Shown here piece by piece: positions 1 through 7,590 of a DNA stretch of 26,786 nt; position 1 is the stretch's first letter, and each line of letters begins with the position of its first letter. The DNA comes from Actinomycetota bacterium (GTDB lineage Bacteria; Actinomycetota; Actinomycetes; S36-B12): positions 1 to 26,786 of the forward strand of contig JAQCBM010000001.1 in the NCBI GenBank assembly GCA_027729865.1, read 5' to 3'. The position numbers and the translations under genes are program-made. Below the pieces are notes generated by a model. It did not search any database. It had not been told where the DNA came from and saw nothing but the letters and a program-made list of their open reading frames with translations.

Positions 1-651
1 GTGTTCATTAGAGCCGTGCGTGTGGGGATCGTCTGTGCGATCGCATTGAGTATCGGATTCGCGACCCCTGCCGCTGCTGATAGCCGTCGTGATGCGATTC
101 GCGTGCTGAACTCGCTGCCGGTCTCAATCGAGCGACCGAATGGCTACGACCGAAACCTGTTCCGTCACTGGTCGGACCTCGATGGTGATGGCTGCAACAC
201 CCGCGAGGAAGTGTTGATCGATGAACGCGTCGCCGGGCAAGTGGTGGGTTGCGACGTGGTGGGCGGTCGATGGCGATCGGCATATGAAGGTGATGTCACT
301 ACCAACCCGAGTTCCTTCGACATTGATCACTTTGTACCGCTGAAGGAAGCGTGGGATTCCGGTGCGTGGCGATGGAATGCCGGTACGCGTGAACGCTTCG
401 CGAATGATCTCGGCTTCGCCGGCGCGTTGATCGCAGTTTCCGCATCGTCCAATCGAAGTAAGTCCGACCGTGATCCGGCGGAGTGGTTGCCCGAACGAGG
501 GGTGTGTAAGTATGCGAAGACGTGGGTGGCGGTGAAGTTCCGCTGGCGCTTGGCCGTAGACACCACCGAGAAGTCCGAACTCACCCGCATCCTGCGGGGC
601 TGTTCACCGAAGATGCGGGTGCCTTCGCTGGCGCGTGTGGTGACGCAGTAA
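1..651 (+). CDS. Secreted HNH-type nuclease (DUF1524/GmrSD C-terminal-like)
   Basis: Probable extracellular metal-dependent endonuclease of 216 residues. Residues 1-27 form a Sec-type signal peptide: basic start, hydrophobic stretch, then a small-residue cleavage site ending PAAADS. The mature part has the DUF1524-style HNH core: D-I-D-H-F-V-P-L at 107-114 (H110 as the likely catalytic base) followed by a K-E-A-W helix, and an N-R-S-K-S-D-R-D-P segment at 151-159 that matches the second half of the fold. Cys65, Cys84, Cys169 and Cys201 could form disulfides, as expected outside the cell. GTG at base 1 is the first base of the window, so a start further upstream cannot be excluded, but the signal peptide looks complete. 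The gene converges on the GntR gene with a 7-base gap. The substrate (DNA scavenging, competition or other) is not evident. Confidence 0.8.
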   Translation: MFIRAVRVGIVCAIALSIGFATPAAADSRRDAIRVLNSLPVSIERPNGYDRNLFRHWSDLDGDGCNTREEVLIDERVAGQVVGCDVVGGRWRSAYEGDVTTNPSSFDIDHFVPLKEAWDSGAWRWNAGTRERFANDLGFAGALIAVSASSNRSKSDRDPAEWLPERGVCKYAKTWVAVKFRWRLAVDTTEKSELTRILRGCSPKMRVPSLARVVTQ

Positions 652-658
652 TGGTTGT

Positions 659-1390
659 TTAGCGGGTGCGCAGGATGACGAACTGGAAGCGCCCCTCGAC
701 AAAGTAGGTCTTGCTGTACGCGACGGGTTCACCGGATCGGTCGTAGTGCACCTGGTCGAGGAGAATCAGAAGTTCGTCAGCAACGTGATCTTCTGCGATA
801 GGCACATCGCTGCCGCGCACGGCGTGGATCTCGGCCAGTGCACGGTTGGGAGTCAAGCCGATTCGGTCGAGCACAGCGAACACTGATCCATTGCCCAGTG
901 ATACGTCCTCACTCGCTGGAACCAGGTTCCCCGGAATAGCGTCGATGGAAATGGCCACCACTTCGCCATCGGCGAGTATCTCGCGGTGCACGGCCACGAT
1001 CTCGTCGTTGGCGTTCACGTCCAAACGTGCGCACTCGTTCTCGTCGGCCTGCCGCCGAGTGAGCGAAATCCGACGCACCTTCGCATCCAGACCAAGTTCC
1101 TCGATCGTCTCGGTGATCGAGCGCAGTTCCTGAAGACCCGATCGGATTTGGCCGCCGAAGTCCACTACGAACATGCCCGAACCGTGACGGATGTCGACCA
1201 GCCCCTGGGATTCCAGCGACTTCGCCGCAGTGCGAACTGTTACGCGGGACACCCGATAGCGCTCGCACAACTCCGCCTCGCTGGGCAGCCGGGAGCCGGG
1301 CGAGAACTCACCAGCGACGATGCGCCGGCGTAGGTCCTCGGTGATCTGCCGGGCGAGCGGGGTGCGGGGGGTTGTGGTGGAACTGGGCAT
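659..1390 (-). CDS. GntR-family transcriptional regulator (HutC/UTRA type)
   Basis: DNA-binding repressor or activator of 243 residues, probably local regulator of the sugar locus. Residues 10-76 are a GntR winged helix-turn-helix (R-L-P-S-E-A-E-L, then V-S-R-V-T-V-R, then G-S-G-M-F-V). Residues 90-240 are a UTRA effector domain ending in the typical Y-D-R-S-G-E-P-V-A-Y-S strand, so the ligand is likely a sugar phosphate or related metabolite. I chose the ATG at 1390 because a strong GGAGGA ribosome site lies 9 bases upstream; the reading frame stays open further upstream but would run into mtnA. It is divergent from mtnA, with a 66-base spacer containing a perfect 15-base palindrome that is repeated, almost unchanged, in the other divergent promoter at 7560-7574. 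Autoregulation and control of both operons is inferred. Confidence 0.9.
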   Translation of the reverse strand: MPSSTTTPRTPLARQITEDLRRRIVAGEFSPGSRLPSEAELCERYRVSRVTVRTAAKSLESQGLVDIRHGSGMFVVDFGGQIRSGLQELRSITETIEELGLDAKVRRISLTRRQADENECARLDVNANDEIVAVHREILADGEVVAISIDAIPGNLVPASEDVSLGNGSVFAVLDRIGLTPNRALAEIHAVRGSDVPIAEDHVADELLILLDQVHYDRSGEPVAYSKTYFVEGRFQFVILRTR

Positions 1391-1424
1391 GACGGTGTCT
1401 CCTCCCTGCGTTAGCCTAGCGGCG

Positions 1425-1439
1425 AGTTGTAGGACAACT
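1425..1439. promoter_or_regulatory. Candidate GntR operator, palindrome AGTTGTAGGACAACT
   Basis: A perfect inverted repeat with 6-base arms around AGG, in the spacer between gntR and mtnA. It contains T-N-G-T-NNN-A-C-N-A, the core described for many GntR-family operators. A 12/15 match lies in the second divergent promoter of the locus at 7560-7574. Its position, 18 bases before the mtnA start and 35 before the gntR start, fits repression of mtnA and autoregulation. Confidence 0.65.
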
Positions 1440-1456
1440 GTTGTGTTGGAGGCAAA

Positions 1457-2497
1457 GTGTCGGAGATCCGGGCGGTTCGCTGGGATGCGCACTCGATCGT
1501 GCTCATCGATCAGACGAAGCTGCCGGCGGTCGAGACCGCTATGGAGTGCGCCACCGTCGATCAACTGGTGGACGCGATCGTCCGCCTGGTGGTTCGCGGT
1601 GCTCCGGCACTCGGCGCGGTCGGTGGATACGGCGTGGCCCTGGCGATGATCCAAGGTGAGCGCGACGGCTGGGATTCCACGCGGTTGAACGCGGAGATCG
1701 ACCGGATTCGAAATGCGCGACCCACTGCGGTGAACCTGGCGTGGGGAGTGGACCGGGTGCGTCCGTTGGTAAGTGACGGCGTGGACGCAGTACTTGCCGA
1801 AGCGCAGCGCATCGCAGATGAAGACGAAGCCGCTAATCGTGAACTCTCACGCAAGGGCGCGGACTGGATTCTCGCGAACACCACGCGTCGTCCGTTGCGG
1901 GTGTTAACCCACTGCAACACCGGATCTCTGGCAACCACCGCGTGGGGAACGGCACTGGGCATCGTGCGCGAACTCCACGGGCGCGGTGAGATCGAAATGG
2001 TTTACGCCGATGAGACGCGGCCGTTGCTACAAGGATCGCGGTTGACCTCGTGGGAACTCACCCAAGACGGAATTCCGCACGTGGTGCAGGTGGATGGCGC
2101 TGCTGCGTCCACGCTGCTGCGCGGTTTGGTGGATGTAGCGATCATCGGCGCCGATCGCATTGCGCGTAACGGCGACACCGCGAACAAGATCGGTTCGGTG
2201 GGTGTGGCACTGGGTTGTTCGGCCGCTGAGGTGCCGTTTGTGGTCGCGGCTCCGTCGTCGACAGTGGACCTGTCCACGGCCTCGGGTGAATCGATCGAGA
2301 TCGAACTGCGCGATGGCGCAGAGGTGACCGAGTTCCATGCCGAATCCGTGGCGCCGGAGGGAGCCAAAGGATTCAACCCGGCTTTCGATGTGACACCCGC
2401 GCAGTACATCTCGGCCATCGTGACCGAGCAGGGAGTCGTGGAACCAGCCGCTGGTGTGCTGGTGGACTCCCTCGTGCCGGAAGGGGAACGTCCATGA
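1457..2497 (+). CDS. mtnA: Aldose-1-phosphate isomerase, MtnA (eIF-2B-like) family
   Basis: Predicted cytoplasmic isomerase of 346 residues, the usual MtnA length. MtnA converts 5-methylthioribose-1-phosphate (or 5-deoxyribose-1-phosphate) to the matching ribulose-1-phosphate. The family signature R-G-A-P-A-L-G is at 47-53, the catalytic cysteine is C153 in T-H-C-N-T-G, and the catalytic aspartate is D233 in G-A-D-R-I-A-R-N-G-D, followed by T-A-N-K-I-G. GTG at 1457 is favoured by a GGAGG site 5 bases upstream. It overlaps the next gene by ATGA, so it is coupled to an aldolase that could cleave its product. None of the usual methionine-salvage partners (MtnB, MtnC, MtnD, MtnK) is nearby, so the substrate may be another aldose-1-phosphate. 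Family is sure; exact substrate is not. Confidence 0.9.
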   Translation: MSEIRAVRWDAHSIVLIDQTKLPAVETAMECATVDQLVDAIVRLVVRGAPALGAVGGYGVALAMIQGERDGWDSTRLNAEIDRIRNARPTAVNLAWGVDRVRPLVSDGVDAVLAEAQRIADEDEAANRELSRKGADWILANTTRRPLRVLTHCNTGSLATTAWGTALGIVRELHGRGEIEMVYADETRPLLQGSRLTSWELTQDGIPHVVQVDGAAASTLLRGLVDVAIIGADRIARNGDTANKIGSVGVALGCSAAEVPFVVAAPSSTVDLSTASGESIEIELRDGAEVTEFHAESVAPEGAKGFNPAFDVTPAQYISAIVTEQGVVEPAAGVLVDSLVPEGERP

Positions 2498-4482
2498 GCA
2501 ACGAAGCCATGCCAACAGCGCTGACCGAACTCGTTCAACGCTCCAACCGCATCGGAGACGACCCTTCCCTCGTTGTCTACGGAGGCGGCAACACCTCTGC
2601 TAAAGGTGTGATCGTTGATCACCTCGGCCGCGAGCAACAGGTGATGTGGGTTAAGGGATCCGGTGCGGACATGCGCGGGTCGGTTCTTTCCGACTACCCG
2701 GGTCTGCGCCTTGGCGAACTCACCGCACTGCGTGAACGCGGTGAGATGAGCGATGAGGAGATGACCGACCTCGTTACCCGTGCGCTGTTAGATCCATCCT
2801 CTCGCCGGCCATCGATCGAAACGCTGCTGCATGCGTTCTTGCCGTTCACCCACATTGACCATGTGCACGCCGATGCGATCTGTGCGCTTACCAACCACGC
2901 TGAAGGCAAGAAGATCACCCTTGAGGCGCTTGGCGAGGGATTCGCCTACGTGGACTGGCTGCGTCCGGGTTTCGAGCTCAGCAAGATCGTCGGTGAGCTC
3001 TCGCACTACGAGGGAGTAGTGCTTGCGCACCACGGGCTGATCACCTGGGGGGATTCTTCCGCTGCGTGCTACCAGCGCACTATCGACGTGGTGGATCAAG
3101 CGCGCGAGTTCGTTGCGGCCAACCGTGTTGGCGCCGGACCGCCGCCGCGCCATGACGACATCCCCGAGGACGAATTGCGTCGATTGCTGTTGCACCTGCG
3201 CGGTGCGGTGAGCGCAACGGGTCACCGAGTCCTGCGGGTGGACGAACGATTGCGTGAGGTTGCCGATCATCCGCAGGTGGACAAGATCGTGGCCGGTGGT
3301 GTGTCGAGTGCCGACCACATGTTGCGCATCAAGCCGCGCTCCGTGGTTGTTCCCTCGGTTGATCACGTGAGCTCGTCTGTTGGGGCTTACCGCGATGAGT
3401 ACCTCGCGTATGTGGAACGCAACCACGAGTTGATGCCGGAGGGTTTCGGACCGCACGATCCGATGCCGCGCGTGATGCTGGTGCCGGGCGTGGGTGCGGT
3501 GACGACCGGAACCTCAGGCAAGGACGCTGCCGTTGCCGCGGACATCGCTGTACACACGCACGACGTTGCGCGGACCGTGCTCGAGGCATTCGGAACACCC
3601 GAGCCGTTGAGTGGTCGGGAGACTTTCCGCTTCGATTACTGGCCGATGGAGCTCTACAAGCTCACGCTTAAGCCCGCGCCGGCCGAGTTCGCCGGACGAA
3701 TCGTGATCGTGACGGGTGCGGCATCAGGGATCGGTCGCGGGATCGCGCTGGAGTTGGGTGCGCGGGGGTGCTCGTTGGTCCTTGCGGACCTCGATGCCAA
3801 TGGTCTGGACGAGGTTGCAGGTTCCCTCGTTTCCGCGGGCGCGCCTGAACCCGTGGTGGTGGCCGGAGATCAGTCCGACTCGTCGGTCACCTCAGCCACG
3901 GTTCACCGTGCGGTGCGGCACTTCGGTGGGCTGGACGGCGTGGTGCTGAACGCGGGCGTGGGCGTCTCTGGGACGTTGACGGAACTGACCGACGAGCAGT
4001 GGAACACCGCACTGCAGGTGAACCTGACGAGCGCGTTCTCACTCACCCGTGAATCGATGCGCGCGATGCAAGAACAGAGTCTAGGCGGTTCCCTGGTGTT
4101 CGTTGCGAGCAAGAACGCTTTCGGTCCCGGTGCCGGCTTTGGTGCTTACTCGGTGTCCAAGGCCGGGATGATCCAACTGATGCGCATCGCAGCACTCGAA
4201 GGTGGCAAGCACCAGATCCGATCCAATGCGATCAACCCCGACGCGGTATTCGACAACTCGAAGTTGTGGGAGGGGGGCTTGCGTGAAGAGCGTGCAGCAG
4301 CCCACGGCATCGCACCGGAGGAACTCGAAGACTTCTACGCCTCACGCAACTTGCTCGGTCGCCGAGTGACCACGTCAGACGTTGCGCAGTCCGCAGCCTT
4401 CTTGCTGTCCGATCGTTCCTCGCGGACCACGGGTTCGGTCCTTACGGTGGACGGCGGGGTAGCGGTCGCGTTCCCGCGGTAG
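2494..4482 (+). CDS. Bifunctional class II aldolase / short-chain dehydrogenase fusion
   Basis: Two-enzyme fusion of 662 residues, of the type known from RhaEW/YuxG, where an L-rhamnulose-1-phosphate aldolase is joined to a lactaldehyde dehydrogenase. Residues 1-370 are a class II aldolase: Y-G-G-G-N-T-S-A-K at 29-37, zinc ligands H123 and H125 in D-H-V-H-A-D, and a third His at 179 or 180 in A-H-H-G. Residues 400-662 are a classical SDR: T-G-A-A-S-G-I-G at 407-414, N-A-G at 486-488, and catalytic N510, S539, Y552 and K556. The expected chemistry is ketose-1-phosphate to DHAP plus an aldehyde, which the SDR domain oxidises or reduces. Overlap with mtnA (ATGA) supports a shared route. Rhamnose isomerase and rhamnulose kinase are absent, so the substrate is probably not rhamnulose-1-phosphate. 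Confidence 0.88.
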   Translation: MSNEAMPTALTELVQRSNRIGDDPSLVVYGGGNTSAKGVIVDHLGREQQVMWVKGSGADMRGSVLSDYPGLRLGELTALRERGEMSDEEMTDLVTRALLDPSSRRPSIETLLHAFLPFTHIDHVHADAICALTNHAEGKKITLEALGEGFAYVDWLRPGFELSKIVGELSHYEGVVLAHHGLITWGDSSAACYQRTIDVVDQAREFVAANRVGAGPPPRHDDIPEDELRRLLLHLRGAVSATGHRVLRVDERLREVADHPQVDKIVAGGVSSADHMLRIKPRSVVVPSVDHVSSSVGAYRDEYLAYVERNHELMPEGFGPHDPMPRVMLVPGVGAVTTGTSGKDAAVAADIAVHTHDVARTVLEAFGTPEPLSGRETFRFDYWPMELYKLTLKPAPAEFAGRIVIVTGAASGIGRGIALELGARGCSLVLADLDANGLDEVAGSLVSAGAPEPVVVAGDQSDSSVTSATVHRAVRHFGGLDGVVLNAGVGVSGTLTELTDEQWNTALQVNLTSAFSLTRESMRAMQEQSLGGSLVFVASKNAFGPGAGFGAYSVSKAGMIQLMRIAALEGGKHQIRSNAINPDAVFDNSKLWEGGLREERAAAHGIAPEELEDFYASRNLLGRRVTTSDVAQSAAFLLSDRSSRTTGSVLTVDGGVAVAFPR

Positions 4483-4488
4483 TTGCTC

Positions 4489-5592
4489 CTACTGGCGTAG
4501 GGCTTCGACCATCGCACGCGAGTTTGTTGCGAGATCACCGCGGTGGAGCGCTCCGCCGATGAGAAGCGCGACGTTATCTCCGTAGAACTCGGTGAGTTCA
4601 CCGAGGCGGTCCAACGTCATGCCACCGCCCGGGCTTGGCCACGATCGCGCCAGGTTGCCCAGGGGTGCGTGGCATAGGTCCTTGATCTGCGCGCATTCGG
4701 CGGGTGAGAACGAGAATCGGCCGCCGTAGTTCGGAAAGATCGAGATGTCCGCTCCCGCTAGGCGCATCAAGGTCCCGAAAAGGATGCCGTGATCGATGCC
4801 CTGATCAGGGTTGACAACGTTCGATCCCAGGAACGATGGATGCGCCATGATCGGTAAGGCCAGGGAATCGTCGTCGGCCAGCATGCGCATCGCGTCGAAT
4901 CCCGACACCCCAGGAAGCACCAAGAGTGCACCAGCGCCGGCCTCCTTGGCCTCGTGCGCGGCATCGACGATCCGATCGGCGGGAACGTTCAAACTCGGCA
5001 TGTAGAGCGCGTTGGTTCCGGCTTGTTCACGTGCTTGATTGACGTGCTCTGCGATGACTCGAGTGCGTTCCTTCCAACGCGCCCACGGTTGATCGGCAAG
5101 ACCGTGGTCGTCTTTGATGATGTGGAAGCCAGCGCGGGTGATGGTCGCGGCCATCTCGCCGAGTCCTTGCGGATCGGTGCCCATCGGCTTCACCGCGGTG
5201 CAGACAAGTGGACCGGTGGGGGCATCGACGAGCGCGCGAAGTCCGTCGATGCCAAAGCGCGGACCACGAAAATCCGCGAGGTAGGAATCCGGCAAACGTA
5301 GGCCGGTGACGCGAACGCCCGGGAAGAGCGACACATTCCCCCACAGCACATTCAGCAGTTGAGTGATGCCGCCGCCGGCAACGCCGGGGTTGTAGGAAAT
5401 CGTGACGTTGTTTCCGCTGATGTTCTCAATGCGACCGACGACGGTTTCCTGGATCCACTCCGGAGCCAGATCGAACGGGAATTCGATGGTCTGCTCGACG
5501 CGGATCGCATCGGCGACTTCCCTGGAATCTCCAACCGAGATTCGGTAGTCGACAACGATGCGGTCTGCTGAGCCCGACGCGCTCGTTGTCAT
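4489..5592 (-). CDS. RuBisCO-like protein (form IV), non-carboxylating
   Basis: RuBisCO large-subunit homologue of 367 residues, about 100 shorter than true RuBisCO. Residues 1-120 are the alpha/beta N-terminal domain and the rest the TIM barrel. K135 in A-V-K-P-M-G matches RuBisCO Lys175. K160 in I-I-K-D-D-H-G matches the carbamylated Lys201, with D162 at the Asp203 position but H163 where the metal ligand Glu204 should be. H251 in M-A-H-P-S lies near the His294 position, and the Lys334 loop is replaced by N-Y-G-G-R-F. These changes argue against CO2 fixation. Known roles of such proteins are enolisation, isomerisation or decarboxylation of sugar phosphates, for example in methionine salvage and D-apiose catabolism. 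It is last in the operon tktN-tktC-RLP, overlapping tktC by ATGA. The reaction here is unknown. Confidence 0.9.
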   Translation of the reverse strand: MTTSASGSADRIVVDYRISVGDSREVADAIRVEQTIEFPFDLAPEWIQETVVGRIENISGNNVTISYNPGVAGGGITQLLNVLWGNVSLFPGVRVTGLRLPDSYLADFRGPRFGIDGLRALVDAPTGPLVCTAVKPMGTDPQGLGEMAATITRAGFHIIKDDHGLADQPWARWKERTRVIAEHVNQAREQAGTNALYMPSLNVPADRIVDAAHEAKEAGAGALLVLPGVSGFDAMRMLADDDSLALPIMAHPSFLGSNVVNPDQGIDHGILFGTLMRLAGADISIFPNYGGRFSFSPAECAQIKDLCHAPLGNLARSWPSPGGGMTLDRLGELTEFYGDNVALLIGGALHRGDLATNSRAMVEALRQ

Positions 5593-6629
5593 AGTGCTTC
5601 GACCTTGGCGCTGCTGTGGGTGGCGGCAACGCGAACCGGTGCGAGGTCGGCTGCATCGATACCGAACGTGCGTCCAAGGGCTTGTTCGGCTGTGCGCACT
5701 AAAGACATGGCGTCGAGGTCGTACTCGCGCAGCAGGTAGGCCTGCGACGCGCCATGTGCGTAGGTGTCGGGCAGCCCGATGCGGTGCAGCGGAGCTGCAA
5801 TGCCGTTCTCGGCCATAACCTCGGCTACCGCCGAACCCAAGCCACCGGTGATCAGGTGGTTCTCCATGGTGATCACACCGCTACGCGCACTACGCAGCGC
5901 TGTGAGCACGGTGGGATCGGTGAAGGGCTTGAGGGTTGAGACGTGCAGATGCGTGACTCTTGCGCCTGCATCTTGCAGCGCAGGAATGGCACGAAGTGCC
6001 TCTTCGGTTTCGATCCCGGACGTGAGCACCACGAGGTCCGCCGGATCCTCGATCGAGCTACCGGCGACCGACAGCACTCGTGCGGTGTTGAAGCGCATCG
6101 GCTCGGGGAACAGGCGCGGCACTTCGCCACGCAGCATGCGGATGTAGACCGGACCGTCGATGGCGTGCGCAACATCAAGCACGCTCTCCACCTCGGTGGC
6201 GTCGCCGGTTTCCAGGATCGTCATGTTCGGGATAGTTCGCATCACTGCAACGTCGTCGATCGCCTGGTGGGTCACGCCACCGGGAGTGGTGATACCGGGC
6301 AGGAAGCCGACCAGGCGCACCTTCAGGTTCGGGTACGCGATGGACATCTGCAGTTGATCGAGTGGGCGGCGGTACAAGAACACTGCGAACGTGTGCAGCC
6401 ACGGTTCGAAACCTTCGCGAGCGAGCCCAGCAGCGAAGCCGAGCATGTTCTGTTCGGCCATGCCCATGGAGAAGAAGCGCTCGGGGTAGGTGTCGCGCCA
6501 CTTGCCGACTTCGCACGAGTTGGTGAGGTCCGCGCTGAGCACCACAACCTCGGGCTTATCGGCCGACCAACGAATGAAGTTCTCTACGTGTGGGCGGCTG
6601 ACGATCTCTACGTCCGTTTTCGCGCTCAT
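5589..6629 (-). CDS. Transketolase, C-terminal subunit (Pyr plus C domain)
   Basis: Second subunit of a two-gene transketolase, 346 residues. The N-terminal part is the pyrimidine-binding domain with catalytic glutamate E59 in M-G-M-A-E-Q-N-M, D34 in L-S-A-D-L, and the P-G-G-V-T-H-Q-A-I-D-D segment near residue 120. The C-terminal part (about 190-330) is the transketolase C domain. It would carry the glutamate that activates thiamine diphosphate bound mainly by the partner subunit. ATG at 6629 overlaps the stop of the N-subunit gene (ATGA), and its own stop overlaps the RuBisCO-like gene in the same way. Split transketolases also serve general carbon metabolism, but AptA/AptB of the apiose pathway are split and sit in sugar operons like this one. 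Substrate is inferred only as a ketose phosphate. Confidence 0.9.
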   Translation of the reverse strand: MSAKTDVEIVSRPHVENFIRWSADKPEVVVLSADLTNSCEVGKWRDTYPERFFSMGMAEQNMLGFAAGLAREGFEPWLHTFAVFLYRRPLDQLQMSIAYPNLKVRLVGFLPGITTPGGVTHQAIDDVAVMRTIPNMTILETGDATEVESVLDVAHAIDGPVYIRMLRGEVPRLFPEPMRFNTARVLSVAGSSIEDPADLVVLTSGIETEEALRAIPALQDAGARVTHLHVSTLKPFTDPTVLTALRSARSGVITMENHLITGGLGSAVAEVMAENGIAAPLHRIGLPDTYAHGASQAYLLREYDLDAMSLVRTAEQALGRTFGIDAADLAPVRVAATHSSAKVEAL

Positions 6630-7537
6630 GAAGTGGCTCCGATCAGAACGTCGTCGTAGAACTTCTGGTACTCGGCTCGTTCCTCAGGACCGGTGAAGCG
6701 CAGGTAGTGCAAAACAGGTCGACGATCATTGAGCAGCGGCACACCGCGCGCGGGATCGGTATACGCGAGGACGAAGTGCGGTTTGCCGGTGGGGCGTTCG
6801 AGCGATGAGGTGAGAGCCGCGATGTCGTGGCCATCGACCGAGTCCACACTCGCACCGAATGCCTTGAGTTTGGTTGCTAGCGGTTCGATTGTCATGACCG
6901 AATCCATCGGGCCATCGCACTGCGCGCGATTTACATCGACCACCACGCGCACCGTGTCGAGTCGATAGAAGGCAAGTGCCTGGATTGCTTCCCAGGTTTG
7001 CCCTTCTTGGAATTCACCGTCGCTCATGAACACGAACGTGCGACCGGTCTCCTTCTTCAAGCGCCGACCCAGGGCGATGCCGCCGGCGGTGGACAGCGCT
7101 TGCGCGAGGGACCCTGTGGTGGTTTCGAAGCCGGGCGAGTGTTCGGCGCCGATCATCTCGACGGTGGAACCGTCTTTGTTGAACTGATCGAGTGCGGCCT
7201 CGTCCAGGCGCCCGGCCTCGATGAGTGCTGCGTAGACCACCAGGGCGTAGTGCGCGGGGGAGACGATCAACCGGTCGAGGTCTGGACCCGGCTCGCCGTG
7301 GAATACCCCGCCGGATACGCGCGGGGCGTCTGGTCCGGGAACAGCCTCGATGGCAGGCGGGTGCAGCGGCCCGTCGGTGGGGGCGAGCTTGAGCACCGAG
7401 GCGTAGAGGGCGGCGAGCAGTTCGGCTGAGGAACAGGCTTGGCTGAGATAGCCGCCGTTGTTGGCCAGCACGTGGGCCAGGACCCGGCGGCGGATGCCCG
7501 CGGCCATGAGTGTGGGTTCGATTGTCGATTGAGGCAC
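6626..7537 (-). CDS. Transketolase, N-terminal subunit (TPP-binding domain)
   Basis: First subunit of the split transketolase, 303 residues. Thiamine diphosphate and metal are bound by D173-G174 in S-D-G-E-F-Q-E-G and N203 in D-V-N-R. The I-R-R-R-V-L helix near the start, V-S-P-A-H-Y-A-L at 92-99 and T-T-G-S-L-A-Q-A at 140-147 are typical. Residues 55-90 form a Pro/Gly-rich insertion not usual in the family. I prefer GTG at 7537 because it keeps the N-terminal helix intact and lies at the expected transcription start of a good promoter, so the message may be leaderless. ATG at 7507 (293 residues) is the alternative, and neither has a clear ribosome site. Together with the C subunit it should move two-carbon units between sugar phosphates. 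It is divergent from the FGGY kinase across a shared operator region. Confidence 0.88.
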   Translation of the reverse strand: MPQSTIEPTLMAAGIRRRVLAHVLANNGGYLSQACSSAELLAALYASVLKLAPTDGPLHPPAIEAVPGPDAPRVSGGVFHGEPGPDLDRLIVSPAHYALVVYAALIEAGRLDEAALDQFNKDGSTVEMIGAEHSPGFETTTGSLAQALSTAGGIALGRRLKKETGRTFVFMSDGEFQEGQTWEAIQALAFYRLDTVRVVVDVNRAQCDGPMDSVMTIEPLATKLKAFGASVDSVDGHDIAALTSSLERPTGKPHFVLAYTDPARGVPLLNDRRPVLHYLRFTGPEERAEYQKFYDDVLIGATS

Positions 7538-7543
7538 GTGGCC

Positions 7544-7572
7544 AGGGTACAAAGAGGTAGGTCGTCCTACAA
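7544..7572 (-). promoter_or_regulatory. Predicted promoter of the transketolase/RuBisCO-like operon
   Basis: Read on the minus strand, TTGTAG (7572-7567) and TACCCT (7549-7544) are separated by 17 bases, a good -35/-10 arrangement. Transcription would begin about 7537-7538, at the GTG start codon, giving a leaderless message. The -35 element lies inside the candidate operator at 7560-7574, so a bound regulator would block RNA polymerase. Confidence 0.5.
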
Positions 7573-7574
7573 GT
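7560..7574. promoter_or_regulatory. Second copy of candidate GntR operator
   Basis: On the minus strand this reads ACTTGTAGGACGACC, a 12/15 match to the palindrome at 1425-1439 with the same T-N-G-T-NNN-A-C-N-A core. It lies between the divergent transketolase and kinase genes. The presence of the element in exactly the two divergent promoters of the locus supports common regulation. Confidence 0.6.
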
Positions 7575-7590
7575 CTGTATTTGTTCACCG

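Noticed and set aside
1391..1654. N-terminal extension of the GntR protein
   Set aside because: It would overlap mtnA coding and add 88 residues without domain character, while ATG 1390 has a strong ribosome site.
1457..2497. Ordinary methionine salvage locus
   Set aside because: Only MtnA is present; dehydratase, enolase/phosphatase, dioxygenase and methylthioribose kinase are all missing from the neighbourhood.
5390..5398. Third operator-like sequence TTGTAGGAA
   Set aside because: It matches only half of the palindrome and lies within the coding sequence of the RuBisCO-like gene, so it is probably chance.
4489..5592. True RuBisCO, with MtnA-like protein acting as in the archaeal AMP-to-RuBP route
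   Set aside because: The protein is too short and lacks the Glu204 and Lys334 equivalents. No AMP phosphorylase or phosphoribulokinase is nearby.
5589..7537. Transketolase broken by a frameshift
   Set aside because: The halves meet at a domain boundary with a clean ATGA overlap and each has a full set of its own motifs, as in known two-subunit transketolases.
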